Shown: one piece after another, positions 24,475 through 33,178 of the stretch | Numbering within the stretch: position 1 is the first letter of the stretch | Layout of the letters: each line of letters opens with the position of its first letter | Assembly: GCA_964602655.1 (NCBI GenBank) | Contig: CAZRSF010000047.1 | Location: forward strand, 1 to 48,606 | Direction of reading: 5' to 3' | DNA length: 48,606 nucleotides | DNA from: Moduliflexus sp964602655 | Lineage (GTDB): Bacteria; Moduliflexota; Moduliflexia; Moduliflexales; Moduliflexaceae | Made by a program: the position numbers and the translations under genes | The notes under the pieces: model-generated | The model's input: only the letters and a program-made list of their open reading frames with translations | Databases searched by the model: none | Told to the model about the DNA's origin: nothing

Positions 24475-24695
24475 AATGTATGAATATCTAATAATTCGGT
24501 GTTTCCAGCATGGAATTCTTCCAACGCTTCATCTGCAAGCGCAGAAAGAACGTCTTGAGACTGAGAACTCGCAAAAAGCTCATCCCACCGTTTTTCGGAT
24601 TGGAGCAGTTCAAGCATCCATTCCGCAAGAATTTTTTGTTCTTGTGTTGGAAGTTTTTCAGCCTGATGAAATGCTTGTGATAATGTTGCAATCAT
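24471..24695 (-). CDS. TA6 antitoxin
   Basis: The 74-residue helical acidic protein (LSQAFHQAEKLPTQEQKILAEWMLELLQSEKRWDELF; ALADEALEEFHAGNTE) is like small antitoxins that lack a classic DNA-binding fold. It is unrelated in sequence to the DUF2281 group, although both begin with a helix followed by LPxxxQ/R. Confidence 0.78.
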   Translation of the reverse strand: MIATLSQAFHQAEKLPTQEQKILAEWMLELLQSEKRWDELFASSQSQDVLSALADEALEEFHAGNTELLDIHTL

Positions 24696-24792
24696 AATAA
24701 GTTTTTATATCGTTAAAAGTATAGCAAATGAAAAATATATTATCAATTGCTACTTTTTCAAAGTTTTTACGCCGTTTTGTCAAGGGGAAAGT
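24696..24792 (-). promoter_or_regulatory. TA junction R6 with sigma-70 promoter
   Basis: TTGATA at 24741-24746 and TATACT at 24718-24723 have a 17-bp spacer. This copy has the most divergent middle segment (plus-strand AATTGCTACTTTTTCAAAG instead of AAACACGTTTTTCGAAG). The core is at 24773-24792. Confidence 0.75.
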
Positions 24793-24800
24793 GCGGGGAA

Positions 24801-25088
24801 TTAGCGATAGACTTTATTTTTTCCACTATGACCGCCAATATCAAACAATTCGATAATATTGATTTCTTCATCGCCAAAATCCCAGATAATTCGAAGGTCT
24901 CCGGTGATTTTGGAGGAGAATGCAAGGTCGCCAATATCCGTCACTTTGTGCGTATGTAAAGACGGTTCGAACGGATTTTCGGAAAGTTGTTGCAATGTCT
25001 GTAATACATCAGTTTCAAGCGCATGGTTTCTTTTGGTCAGTTTTGCCGATTTTCTGAGGAATTTTTGATGAAAAACAAGTTTATACAT
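24801..25088 (-). CDS. TA7 toxin, YafQ/RelE-like
   Basis: The 95-residue protein has FHQKFLRKSAKLTKRNHALETDVLQTLQQLSENPFEPSLHTHKVTDIGDLAFSSKITGDLRIIWDF and a C-terminal IGGHSGKNKVYR, typical of YafQ/RelE interferases that act at the ribosome. The C-terminal His and Arg/Tyr are in place. It overlaps the antitoxin by 8 nt, longer than the 4-nt overlaps of most other cassettes. Confidence 0.85.
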   Translation of the reverse strand: MYKLVFHQKFLRKSAKLTKRNHALETDVLQTLQQLSENPFEPSLHTHKVTDIGDLAFSSKITGDLRIIWDFGDEEINIIELFDIGGHSGKNKVYR

Positions 25089-25380
25089 TGACCTGTTTCA
25101 AATAGGTTTGAAATTCCTCAATCGTCATTTCAATTCCTTGTGTTTTACGCGAATCTGCAAGTTCTTGTTGTTCTTTTGTAGAAAGTTTTATTTCTGGCAA
25201 TGTTTTTATCCAATCTTCACGCCCTTCTATACCCTGATTTTTTTTATTATCCGAGAATTGCTCCGCCTGAGTTTTTTGCTCTTGTTTTTTCAAAGATAAC
25301 ACAAAGTTAAAAACTTGCTTTTGAGCATATTCTGGTAAAGTTTTTACCTCTTGCTGAATTTGACGTTGTATTGTTGTCAT
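25081..25380 (-). CDS. TA7 antitoxin
   Basis: The 99-residue protein starts with the same MTTIQRQIQQEVKTLPEYAQKQVFNFVLSLKKQ helix as TA1, TA4 and TA5 antitoxins although its toxin is of another family. The C-terminal half (EDWIKTLPEIKLSTKEQQELADSRKTQGIEMTIEEFQTYL) is different. This fits recombination of antitoxin halves with different toxins. Confidence 0.82.
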   Translation of the reverse strand: MTTIQRQIQQEVKTLPEYAQKQVFNFVLSLKKQEQKTQAEQFSDNKKNQGIEGREDWIKTLPEIKLSTKEQQELADSRKTQGIEMTIEEFQTYLKQVNV

Positions 25381-25476
25381 AAGAAGTTTTTATATCGTTT
25401 TAAATTATAGCAAAAGAAAAACATGGTATCAAACACGTTTTTCGACGTGTTTACGCCTTTTTGTCAAGGGGAAAAT
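25381..25476 (-). promoter_or_regulatory. TA junction R7 with sigma-70 promoter
   Basis: TTGATA at 25427-25432 and TATAAT at 25404-25409 have a 17-bp spacer. It is the first junction of the array in transcription order. The core at 25458-25476 meets non-array sequence upstream, so the array edge is at about 25476. Confidence 0.8.
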
Positions 25477-25526
25477 TGGCTCGGATAGAAAATGAATCTG
25501 GCATAGAGGTTCGAATTCAGGAAAAC

Positions 25527-25558
25527 CAGGAGTGCAAACACGTGTGTGCGCACTCCTG
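25527..25558 (-). terminator. Probable terminator after rpiB
   Basis: CAGGAGTGC (25527-25535) pairs perfectly with GCACTCCTG (25550-25558). On the minus strand it follows the rpiB stop by 6 nt and is followed by GTTTTCC. The T-run is short, so efficiency may be moderate; it would close the kinase-cluster transcript. Confidence 0.6.
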
Positions 25559-25564
25559 AAACGG

Positions 25565-26011
25565 TCAATCTTTTGTCAGCGATTCGATCTGTTCGACCCG
25601 CGCTTGATGACGGCCTCCTTCGAACGGCGTTTCCAGCCAGACCTTGACCATCTCCCGCGCCACGCCTTTGCCGACCACGCGCCCGCCCATCGCCAGAACG
25701 TTGGCATCGTTATGCAACCGGCTCATGCGGGCGGTGTATTCGTCATGGCAGAGCGCGGCGCGCACGCCGCGCACTTTACCGGCAGCCATCGAAATGCCCA
25801 ATCCGCTGCCGCAGACGACAATGCCGCGCTCCACCTCTCCGGCGGCGACGGCTCGCCCAACTTTCGCGCCATATTCGGCATAGCTGACCGATCTAAGGTC
25901 ATAGACACCCAAATCTACCACTTCGTGCTGCGGAAACGCTTCTTGTAAATAGGCTTTGACATCTTCTTTCAATTCGAATCCTGCGTGATCGCTCCCTAAT
26001 CCAATTTTCAT
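25565..26011 (-). CDS. rpiB: Ribose-5-phosphate isomerase B
   Basis: RpiB interconverts ribose 5-phosphate and ribulose 5-phosphate. The 148-residue protein begins MKIGLGSDHAGFELKED, has the catalytic Cys in GIVVCGSGLGISMAAGK and the NVLAMGGRVVG motif near the end. ATG 26011 is preferred to 26035 because AGGAG lies 11 nt upstream and the protein then starts at the usual point. It is the last gene of the minus-strand signalling cluster, 40 nt downstream of the FHA kinase stop; that linkage is probably transcriptional only. Confidence 0.95.
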   Translation of the reverse strand: MKIGLGSDHAGFELKEDVKAYLQEAFPQHEVVDLGVYDLRSVSYAEYGAKVGRAVAAGEVERGIVVCGSGLGISMAAGKVRGVRAALCHDEYTARMSRLHNDANVLAMGGRVVGKGVAREMVKVWLETPFEGGRHQARVEQIESLTKD

Positions 26012-26051
26012 CGGTGTCTCTTCTCCTTTTTTCATTGATTATCAAACGCAG

Positions 26052-28265
26052 TTACTTCTGCAACACCCACACATCGCCAGTTTCTTCGAACCCTTTTAAT
26101 TTATACCGTCCGGCGTACCGGAATTTTGCGCGCTCTGCGTGATCGAACCGTTCGAGGCATTCGGCGGTAATCACAATTCTATCGGAATGCGGGATGGGCG
26201 CGCCGTCGAACACTTCATCTATCTGATCCTGCATCTGAACATTTTGGACGCGAAATGTTCGATGCACTTCAACGCCAAGCACATCGCCGTCAGGCGCGAC
26301 TTTCACTAAGCCCCAATGCAGCGCCATGCGCACATGGATATCCGCGCGAACCGGCGTGTTGAGAAAAGACATCGCTAACGCAAAGGCCGACGATACCGTT
26401 GTAAATACGGCGAGAAATCCCCCGCCGGTTGACTTCAAAAACATCAAATCTTTTGCGGCCGCATGTTTTTTGACGCGATTATACATTTTACCGACCGTGT
26501 CGGAAAAGTAGGTGTCGCCGACTTCGCGGAGATATTCTGACGATCCTTCCAGGTCAAGCACTAACAAGGCGATTTCCTTCCGATCCGATTCCAGCGGCAT
26601 AATCGAATAAAAAATCGAACCGTCCGACGGCGGCGCGGAGGCGTCAATCGGCTTATCAGGAAGCTGTTTCGCGACTTTTTTTTCAGGCGCTGCCGCGTCG
26701 GGTTTTTTTTCAGGCGCTTTTGGTTCGTCTCTCGATGGCGTCATGCGTTGCTGCGCATCTCGTATGCGCCGCTCACTCAACCCGGATTCCTCTAATGCCT
26801 GCTGTAATGCTTCGCGAAAGGCTTTGGCGTCAGGATAACGCAATCCGGCCAATGCTTCACGCATTTTATATTCGTCATACGGAACTTCAGCTTCTTTGAG
26901 CGCTCGGTCAATCACGCGGGCGACCGGATCGGGAATCTCCGGGTTTCTTTGCTGAATCGGAATCGCCGGATTTCCGATAATGGCGGTCATATAGTCGGAA
27001 ATGGCGGCGAGGCGTTTTTGGCGTTTACACCGTTCGAACAGCGCCTCGAATCCATCCCGCACCCATTTCCCCGTCAACATTTCATAGAACACGGCGGCAA
27101 TCGAAAATACATCAGTGGCCGGATTGAGATATTTATAATGCGTAATCTGCTCGCGCGGCCAATACATCGGCGTCCCTAAGACTTCGCCCGGTTTCGTGAT
27201 ATTGGTGAATCCGGCAGATTCGAAGCTTTTGGAAATGCCGAAATCCGAGATTTTCGTCACAACCCCTTGCGGGGTGAAACCTAACAGAATGTTTTGCGGT
27301 TTCAAATCGCGATGCACAATGCCCGTGTACGTCTGGCTCGTTCCTCCCGCAATTTCGCTGATGATCGTGACATAATGAGCGTATGCCAGACCATCGAGCG
27401 TGTCGAGCATGATGGAGGCCGCGCTTTCTAAGGGAATCTTTCCGCCGCGCGACATCAAAAATTGATAGAGGTTCATGCCGTTCACATATTCTAAAACAAA
27501 ATAGAACAGCGACTCCGTTTTCCCATGATCGTACAATTCCACGATGTTTCGGTGTTTGAGTTGGCGCGTGACATCAATTTCCCGTTGAAACGATTTGACG
27601 TTATCCGGGTTTGTCGCCATGTTGGGCAGCATGATTTTAACTGCCACGTCCTTATTTTTTCGGAGGTCTGTGGCTTTATAGACCATGCCCATGCCGCCGC
27701 GATCAATCATATCGTCAATCCGATACCCGGCGATCTGCGGCATCCCATTGTCAACTTTCGGCGTCAAAATCGGGCTTTCGACCTGTTTTTTCTTGGCCGC
27801 GCTCTGAAGAAGCTGCCCTAACATGCCGATCGGGTTGGCGACCTGATCATGCTCTCCTTTCGCAGACGAGACAAACGACACTGTCCGGTCGCGATCCGTT
27901 TCTGCTGGAGGTGCGCTTGTTGCAATCATCACCAACATCTCCGTATCTCCAACTGTAATCTTATCGCCATCGCGCAACGCGACATCTTGCACGTGGGGCG
28001 GAGCCTGTTTGACGCCTTTATCAGCAGGTTTGCGGCCTCCGTAACGTACCCCGTTGACAAACGTGCCGTTTTTGCTGTCCAAATCCGTGACTTTACATTC
28101 GGGCGGCGAGACTTCCAGGAGAAAATGCTGGCGGGAGACATACGGATCGTTCGGTAAGGAGACGCGGGCATCGAGGGCGCGTCCGAACAGAAAACGATCA
28201 GGTTTCTCAAAGATAAAATGTTGTCCTTTGGCCGGACCGGCAATAATACTAATCTCGATACGCAT
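26052..28265 (-). CDS. FHA - Ser/Thr kinase - cyclase-like protein, kinase intact
   Basis: The 737-residue protein (numbered from 28265) has an N-terminal FHA domain (about 5-110; FGRA, SRQHF, SKNGTFVNG), a Hanks-type kinase (about 178-490; DRGGMG loop, Lys in VAVK, HRDLKPQN, DFG), a Pro/Lys-rich linker (about 510-550) and a C-terminal class III nucleotidyl cyclase homology domain (about 560-737). All kinase residues are present. About 18 extra residues precede the HRD. In the cyclase domain the first metal Asp is kept (LVLDLEGSS), but the second (expected GDG) reads GGG, and the usual Asn of the last motif is His (EVHRTFR), so cyclase activity is doubtful. ATG 28310 is possible; 28265 matches the paralogue at 33982-36168. 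Confidence 0.9.
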   Translation of the reverse strand: MRIEISIIAGPAKGQHFIFEKPDRFLFGRALDARVSLPNDPYVSRQHFLLEVSPPECKVTDLDSKNGTFVNGVRYGGRKPADKGVKQAPPHVQDVALRDGDKITVGDTEMLVMIATSAPPAETDRDRTVSFVSSAKGEHDQVANPIGMLGQLLQSAAKKKQVESPILTPKVDNGMPQIAGYRIDDMIDRGGMGMVYKATDLRKNKDVAVKIMLPNMATNPDNVKSFQREIDVTRQLKHRNIVELYDHGKTESLFYFVLEYVNGMNLYQFLMSRGGKIPLESAASIMLDTLDGLAYAHYVTIISEIAGGTSQTYTGIVHRDLKPQNILLGFTPQGVVTKISDFGISKSFESAGFTNITKPGEVLGTPMYWPREQITHYKYLNPATDVFSIAAVFYEMLTGKWVRDGFEALFERCKRQKRLAAISDYMTAIIGNPAIPIQQRNPEIPDPVARVIDRALKEAEVPYDEYKMREALAGLRYPDAKAFREALQQALEESGLSERRIRDAQQRMTPSRDEPKAPEKKPDAAAPEKKVAKQLPDKPIDASAPPSDGSIFYSIMPLESDRKEIALLVLDLEGSSEYLREVGDTYFSDTVGKMYNRVKKHAAAKDLMFLKSTGGGFLAVFTTVSSAFALAMSFLNTPVRADIHVRMALHWGLVKVAPDGDVLGVEVHRTFRVQNVQMQDQIDEVFDGAPIPHSDRIVITAECLERFDHAERAKFRYAGRYKLKGFEETGDVWVLQK

Positions 28266-28365
28266 AGGTTGTTGCGGTGTCCTCTTGTTGATTAGCGTCT
28301 CAATATTCATCTACAGCATTATTTATCGCCATTGCAATCGCTTTCGCACTCCTACGATGGGGCGC

Positions 28366-31300
28366 TTACACATGTTTTCCGGTCTGAAAAAATGACGTAA
28401 GGCGCTGGAACATGCCTGTTCCCGTCGCCGTTTTCTCATGATCTTCTCCCAATGTTGCCGACTGTTCGCTGGTATCCAATTCCCAATCGAGCTCACAGGC
28501 GCGCAGGGTCTGGTCTTCGCTGCCTGAGAGCGTAAAACGACCGTCCGGCGTGACGCTGACGGCTGTCACGCCTTTTTTATGCCCACGGAACGTCCAGATA
28601 TTTTGCCCGTTGATCAAATCCCACAATCGGATCGTTTTATCCTCTCCGCCGGAAAAGACAAACCGTCCGTCCGGCGTCATGGCGAGGGAAAGCACCTCGC
28701 CCTCATGCCCTTTCAGCACAAGCACGCATTTGCTCGTCTCGATATTCCACAGACGAAGCGTGCCGTCGCCGCTGGCAGAAAGCAGGTAGCGGCTGTCTGG
28801 CGTCGCCGCAACCGCTGTCACGCGTTGTTTATGGCCTTTGAGCAATTGCAGCATTTTTCCGCTGGTTTTGTCCCATAATCGAACGGAACGGTCTTCCCCG
28901 CCAGAGAAAACATAGCGCCTGTCCGGCGTCATGCCGACAGCAAACACGCGATCTCGATGCCCTTTCAATGTCTGAAGACACTTGGCTGACGCAGGGTTCC
29001 AGACGCGAATCGTTCCGTCGGCGCTGCCTGAAAGCAGATGCCGCCCATCCGGGGAAACCGACACGGCGACGACCTCCTGCTCATGTCCTTCATACGTGCG
29101 CAGACATCGCCCGGAATTGACATCCCAGAGGCGCAAGGCCGTATCTTCGCTGCCGGAAACCACAAACCGGCTGTCCGGCGTAATGGCGACGGCATGTACC
29201 GCCAGCCAATGCCCATCGAAGAGTCGGAGAAACTTCCCGGTTTCGACGTCCCAGGCGCGAAGCGTCATATCGGCGCTGGATGAGACCGCAATGCGTCCGT
29301 CCGGCGTAACAGCAACCGCCGTCACTGTCCCATGATGCTCTTTGCCGATCCAGACCTCCCATTCCCCGCGCAGACGTTTTCTGGGAAGCACTTTTCCGAT
29401 TGTGGCATTCAGTTCCAATGTTTCTGGCGCGCGTTCATAGCCAGGAGTCGAACGCGCCTGAAGCAGATAGCGATATGCCGCTGTGGTTTTGCCATGTTCC
29501 CAGGCGGTTTTTGCCCATTCCATCAGTTTGTGAAAGCGCTCGGTCAGGACTTGCAGTTCGCCGTGATTTTGCTGACGAGAGACCTGTAAGGCGGCGTCAT
29601 ACCGTTCGGCGTCGGGCGCGTCCAAATCCCACAACTTTAAGCTGGCGTCTCGACTGCCGGATGCCGCATACCGCCCATCTGGGGTGATGGCGACGCTTGT
29701 CACGCTGTCTTTATGCCCTTTGAACGTGCGGAGGCATTTGGCGGTCGCCAATTCCCACAGGCGCACCGTATGATCATCCGCCCCGGAGATCAGATAACGC
29801 CGGTCAGCCGTCGCCACAACGCCGTTGACGCCGTCTTTATGGCCGACAAAGACGCGCGCGCATTTGCCGGTGCCAAGATGCCAGAGGCGGATCGTGTTAT
29901 CATGACTGCCGGACACCGCGAATCGCGCGTCCGACAGGACATACACAGTGTTGACGCGTTCATTGTGACCATCGAATGTTCGCAGCGCGTTTCCAGAAGA
30001 GAGATTCCATAAACGTAACGTGCGATCCTGGCTTCCAGAGACGACAAAGCGTCCGTCCGGCGTGATGGACAGCGAGGTAATGCTTCCGGCATGGCCGGTG
30101 AAGGTTCGCAATAATTTGCCTGTTTTGAGGCTCCACAAACGCACGGTGCGGTCCTCTCCGCCCGATACGAGAAACTGGCCGTCCGGGGTCATCGTGACCG
30201 CCGTCACGCTGCCTTCATGCCCTTTGAACGTCAGAAAACACCGGGCTGTGCCAAGTTCCCAGAGCAGCACGATCTCATCTTTTCCTCCTGTCGCGGCCAT
30301 GCGTCCATCCGGCGTGACCGCGAGACAGGTGACTTCTTTGACATGCCCTTCATACGTTCGCAAGCATTTCGCCGTCTCGACATTCCACATCCGCAGACTC
30401 ATATCCAGGCTGGTCGAGATGAGAAATCGTCCATTCAAGCCGAATTCGACCGCTGTGACGACATCCGTATGTCCCTGATCTTCCCAAAATGTCCAGAAAT
30501 TTTCGCGTGTAGCCGGATTCCACAATCGTATCGTCGCATCCCGGCTGCCGGAGATCAGTATCTGGCTCTCTTTACTGATGTCAATATCGGTGATGGCTTC
30601 GCGATGACCTTCGAATGTCCAGACATGCGCATTTTTTTCTAGTTGTAAATCCCACAAACCTAACGTCGCATCCGTGCTTGCCGAAATAATATACCGATTA
30701 TCATTTGTGACAGCGACGGCCGTAATCGCTTCATCATGGCCGCCTTTCAGCCGCCGGAGTTCCTGGCCGGTTTTCACGTCCCATATCTGCATCGAGGCGC
30801 TGCGATGCCCGGCGACCGCGAACGAACCGTCCGGGGCGACGGCCAGAGCCGACACCACTGTAGAAACCAGTCCTAATGTTTCTAACGCGCCTCCGTAATA
30901 TTTTCGCTCCGTCCGTTTACCGGTTGTCAAATCCCACAGGTAGAGATTCTCTTCTTCGTGCCCGGACAAGGCAAAACGTCCGTCGGGCGTGACGGCGAGC
31001 GTGTTGATATGATTGGCAAATTTTTCGGACACCCAGAAAGATTTCCCGGTCGGAATTTCCCATTGACGCAATGTGTTATCACGGCTGCCGGAAATAACCC
31101 TCCGGCCATCCGGCGTCATTTTGAGCACTGTCACCCAATCGGTATGCCCGCGAAAATTTTTGACGAATTTTCCGGTGATCACATCCCAAAGCCGCACCGT
31201 TTTATCGCGGCTGCCAGAGACGGCATAGCGGCTATCGGGCGTGATTGCGACGCAAAGCACCGCATCCTCATGCCCGCGAAAAATCCACTGGCATTCATGC

Positions 31301-33174
31301 GTGACAAGATTCCAGACCCGAACGGTTTTGTCTTCGCCGCCAGAGACAGCATGACGGCCATCCGGCGAAATCGCGACCGATGTCACGGCCCCCTGATGCC
31401 CGCTTTCGAAGGCGCGGCAGCAATGCTGCCAATGAAACGTCACTTTCTCGTTTCGAATGCGTGTGCGGGATTGGGCTAAGCGCTGATGTTCCAGGCTATC
31501 TTTATCGCGCGGCACAAGCTCTAACACTTGTTGATAGGCTTGTTCCGCGCCAGGATAGTTTTCTTGCGCTAACCGGGCATCGCCGAGCGCGCGCCACAGC
31601 GGGGCATTATTCCGTAATTCCAGGTCTTCAAGCGCGCTGAGAAATTCCAGTTCCGCTTCATCTGCGGCGGCGCGTTCCAGATGGATAAAACCTAAATAGA
31701 CGCTGGAACGTTTGGTGACATGTTTCGCTTCTTCTAACTGGCGAATCACGTCGTCATCCGTCAATTTGCAGGCGCGCCAATCTAACAGGCTGCGATTATA
31801 CAGGGATTCGGGATGATAGGCGTCGAGTTTTAAGGCTTCATTCCACGAGATGAAGGCGTCGGCTTCTTTATTCAAATCCAGAAACGAGACCGCGCGGTTA
31901 TTCAGCGCATCCGACCGTAAATCGGCGGCCTGCGGAATCAGACGCCGATAATTTTTCCCGATAATCTCGCGATGAATCCTCGCCAGTTCATGCCGGAGTT
32001 CCACCATAGATTGCGGGCGCTTGGCCGGGTCTTTTTCTAAGCAGCTTAAGATAATGTCCACTAACGACGCGGGAATCTCCGCGTTGAACATCTTCGGATT
32101 CGGCGCAGGCATGGATAAATGCCGGGCAATAATGACATGGACGGGTTCAGTATGACTGCCATCGTCGAACGGACGCCGTCCGCAGGAGAGTTCATAGAGA
32201 ATGACGCCTAACGCATAAATGTCAGCCCGTCGATCCGCATTTTTCGCGCCGCCCCATTGTTCCGGCGCGCCATATTCCGGAGTCCCTAACTCTGATCCGG
32301 TTTCCGTAATATCGTTCCCGGCGCGAAACTTTTTGCTCGATGTCTGGCCTTTTGGGGCAATCTCTTCGACTCCTGCGCGTTTGACAATGCCAAAATCCGT
32401 GACGAGCAAATCGCCTTTGTTCGTGAGCAGCATGTTGCCGGGTTTCACATCGCGATGCACTTCCACGCCGCATTCATGCGCATAGCCCAAGCCATCGCAC
32501 GCTTGAATCGTCAAATCCAGAATTTTATCCCATTCTCCGGGTTTGACTTTTCCCTCGCGAATCCAATCCTTCAGGCTGCCGCCGTCAATATAATCCATGA
32601 ACACGCGCGGCACGCCGCCGAGTTCGCGCACATACCAGCACTGGACGATATTGGGATGCAGTCCTAAATCTACCCAGGTTTGCGCTTCGCGAACAAATCG
32701 GGCTTTCGATGCCTCATCCGCAACTAAATAGGTCAACGGCATTTTGACCGCCATCTCCATCTTCCATTCCCGATGGTTGACGCGATACACAATGCCCATG
32801 CCGCCCTGCCCGATGACATCAATCACTTCGAACCGTCCCTCAATCACATCGCCGATTTCCCAATTGACCTTCTCGGCAAATTGCGGCGCGCCGGAATGAG
32901 ACGCATGTGTTAACGTGGGGTCGGAAATCGTGTTGCGTTTGGTAAACGTGACGGCATGTTTCCCGTCGTGTTGCGCTGTCAGTGTGTGCTCGCCCTGAGC
33001 GGATTTGGGGGGAGTCGAGATGGTCTGGTCTTGAGGCAGTGCGTTCCCGGCGCCGCCGGTCAGCGTCAGATTCTCCTGACGGCTCTGCTCTTCTCCGGCA
33101 GCAGGCGGTTTGGTGATCGTATGCTCAACGGCAGGCTGGAGTTTTTTTTCATCATGTCCATTCTGTTTCGGCAT
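28366..33174 (-). CDS. Giant Ser/Thr kinase - TPR - WD40 protein (21 blades)
   Basis: The 1602-residue cytoplasmic protein (no membrane span seen) has a disordered Thr-rich tail (1-100), a Hanks kinase (about 110-385; GQGGMG, Lys144 in AVK, HRDVKPGN at 240-247, DFG at 260-262), TPR-like helices (about 430-590) and 21 WD40 repeats. Fourteen repeats come first (about 600-1195), then a helical linker (RYDAALQVSRQQ...YLLQARSTPGYER), then seven, which fits three seven-bladed propellers. WD40 repeats are strongly alike (GHxxxVTAVAVTPDGRxxxSGSxDxTLRLWD). ATG 33174 has AAGGA upstream and begins 4 nt after the PP2C stop, so the two are translationally linked. It probably phosphorylates partners bound by the propellers; targets are unknown. 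Confidence 0.92.
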   Translation of the reverse strand: MPKQNGHDEKKLQPAVEHTITKPPAAGEEQSRQENLTLTGGAGNALPQDQTISTPPKSAQGEHTLTAQHDGKHAVTFTKRNTISDPTLTHASHSGAPQFAEKVNWEIGDVIEGRFEVIDVIGQGGMGIVYRVNHREWKMEMAVKMPLTYLVADEASKARFVREAQTWVDLGLHPNIVQCWYVRELGGVPRVFMDYIDGGSLKDWIREGKVKPGEWDKILDLTIQACDGLGYAHECGVEVHRDVKPGNMLLTNKGDLLVTDFGIVKRAGVEEIAPKGQTSSKKFRAGNDITETGSELGTPEYGAPEQWGGAKNADRRADIYALGVILYELSCGRRPFDDGSHTEPVHVIIARHLSMPAPNPKMFNAEIPASLVDIILSCLEKDPAKRPQSMVELRHELARIHREIIGKNYRRLIPQAADLRSDALNNRAVSFLDLNKEADAFISWNEALKLDAYHPESLYNRSLLDWRACKLTDDDVIRQLEEAKHVTKRSSVYLGFIHLERAAADEAELEFLSALEDLELRNNAPLWRALGDARLAQENYPGAEQAYQQVLELVPRDKDSLEHQRLAQSRTRIRNEKVTFHWQHCCRAFESGHQGAVTSVAISPDGRHAVSGGEDKTVRVWNLVTHECQWIFRGHEDAVLCVAITPDSRYAVSGSRDKTVRLWDVITGKFVKNFRGHTDWVTVLKMTPDGRRVISGSRDNTLRQWEIPTGKSFWVSEKFANHINTLAVTPDGRFALSGHEEENLYLWDLTTGKRTERKYYGGALETLGLVSTVVSALAVAPDGSFAVAGHRSASMQIWDVKTGQELRRLKGGHDEAITAVAVTNDNRYIISASTDATLGLWDLQLEKNAHVWTFEGHREAITDIDISKESQILISGSRDATIRLWNPATRENFWTFWEDQGHTDVVTAVEFGLNGRFLISTSLDMSLRMWNVETAKCLRTYEGHVKEVTCLAVTPDGRMAATGGKDEIVLLWELGTARCFLTFKGHEGSVTAVTMTPDGQFLVSGGEDRTVRLWSLKTGKLLRTFTGHAGSITSLSITPDGRFVVSGSQDRTLRLWNLSSGNALRTFDGHNERVNTVYVLSDARFAVSGSHDNTIRLWHLGTGKCARVFVGHKDGVNGVVATADRRYLISGADDHTVRLWELATAKCLRTFKGHKDSVTSVAITPDGRYAASGSRDASLKLWDLDAPDAERYDAALQVSRQQNHGELQVLTERFHKLMEWAKTAWEHGKTTAAYRYLLQARSTPGYERAPETLELNATIGKVLPRKRLRGEWEVWIGKEHHGTVTAVAVTPDGRIAVSSSADMTLRAWDVETGKFLRLFDGHWLAVHAVAITPDSRFVVSGSEDTALRLWDVNSGRCLRTYEGHEQEVVAVSVSPDGRHLLSGSADGTIRVWNPASAKCLQTLKGHRDRVFAVGMTPDRRYVFSGGEDRSVRLWDKTSGKMLQLLKGHKQRVTAVAATPDSRYLLSASGDGTLRLWNIETSKCVLVLKGHEGEVLSLAMTPDGRFVFSGGEDKTIRLWDLINGQNIWTFRGHKKGVTAVSVTPDGRFTLSGSEDQTLRACELDWELDTSEQSATLGEDHEKTATGTGMFQRLTSFFQTGKHV

Positions 33175-33178
33175 GATT

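Larger units (their letters stand above)
21056..25476 (-). repeat. Array of seven toxin-antitoxin cassettes with conserved junctions
   Basis: Seven antitoxin-toxin pairs stand head to tail on the minus strand, separated by near-identical ~95-bp junctions (R1-R7). Each junction, read on the minus strand, starts with the core CCCCTTGACAAAA, continues through a segment containing TTCGAAAAACGTG, then TTGATA-17 bp-TATAAT with an extended TG, then a ~23-nt stretch directly to the antitoxin ATG. After the last toxin (21056-21074) only the core remains before the sequence diverges. Modules of unrelated toxin families share the same junction, which points to cassette exchange or serial insertion rather than simple tandem duplication. 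No recombinase gene is in the window. Confidence 0.85.

Noticed and set aside
21056..25476. Integron with attC sites
   Set aside because: The junctions lack the RYYYAAC/GTTRRRY boxes and the folded structure of attC sites, and there is no tyrosine recombinase gene in the window. The cassette-like layout is reported, but not as an integron.
21597..25476. CRISPR array
   Set aside because: Repeats are ~95 bp and spaced by ~480-610 bp of coding sequence; there are no cas genes.
21673..25476. TTGACA in the junction core as the -35 box
   Set aside because: No -10 lies 16-18 bp downstream, whereas TTGATA-17-TATAAT further on is present in all copies.
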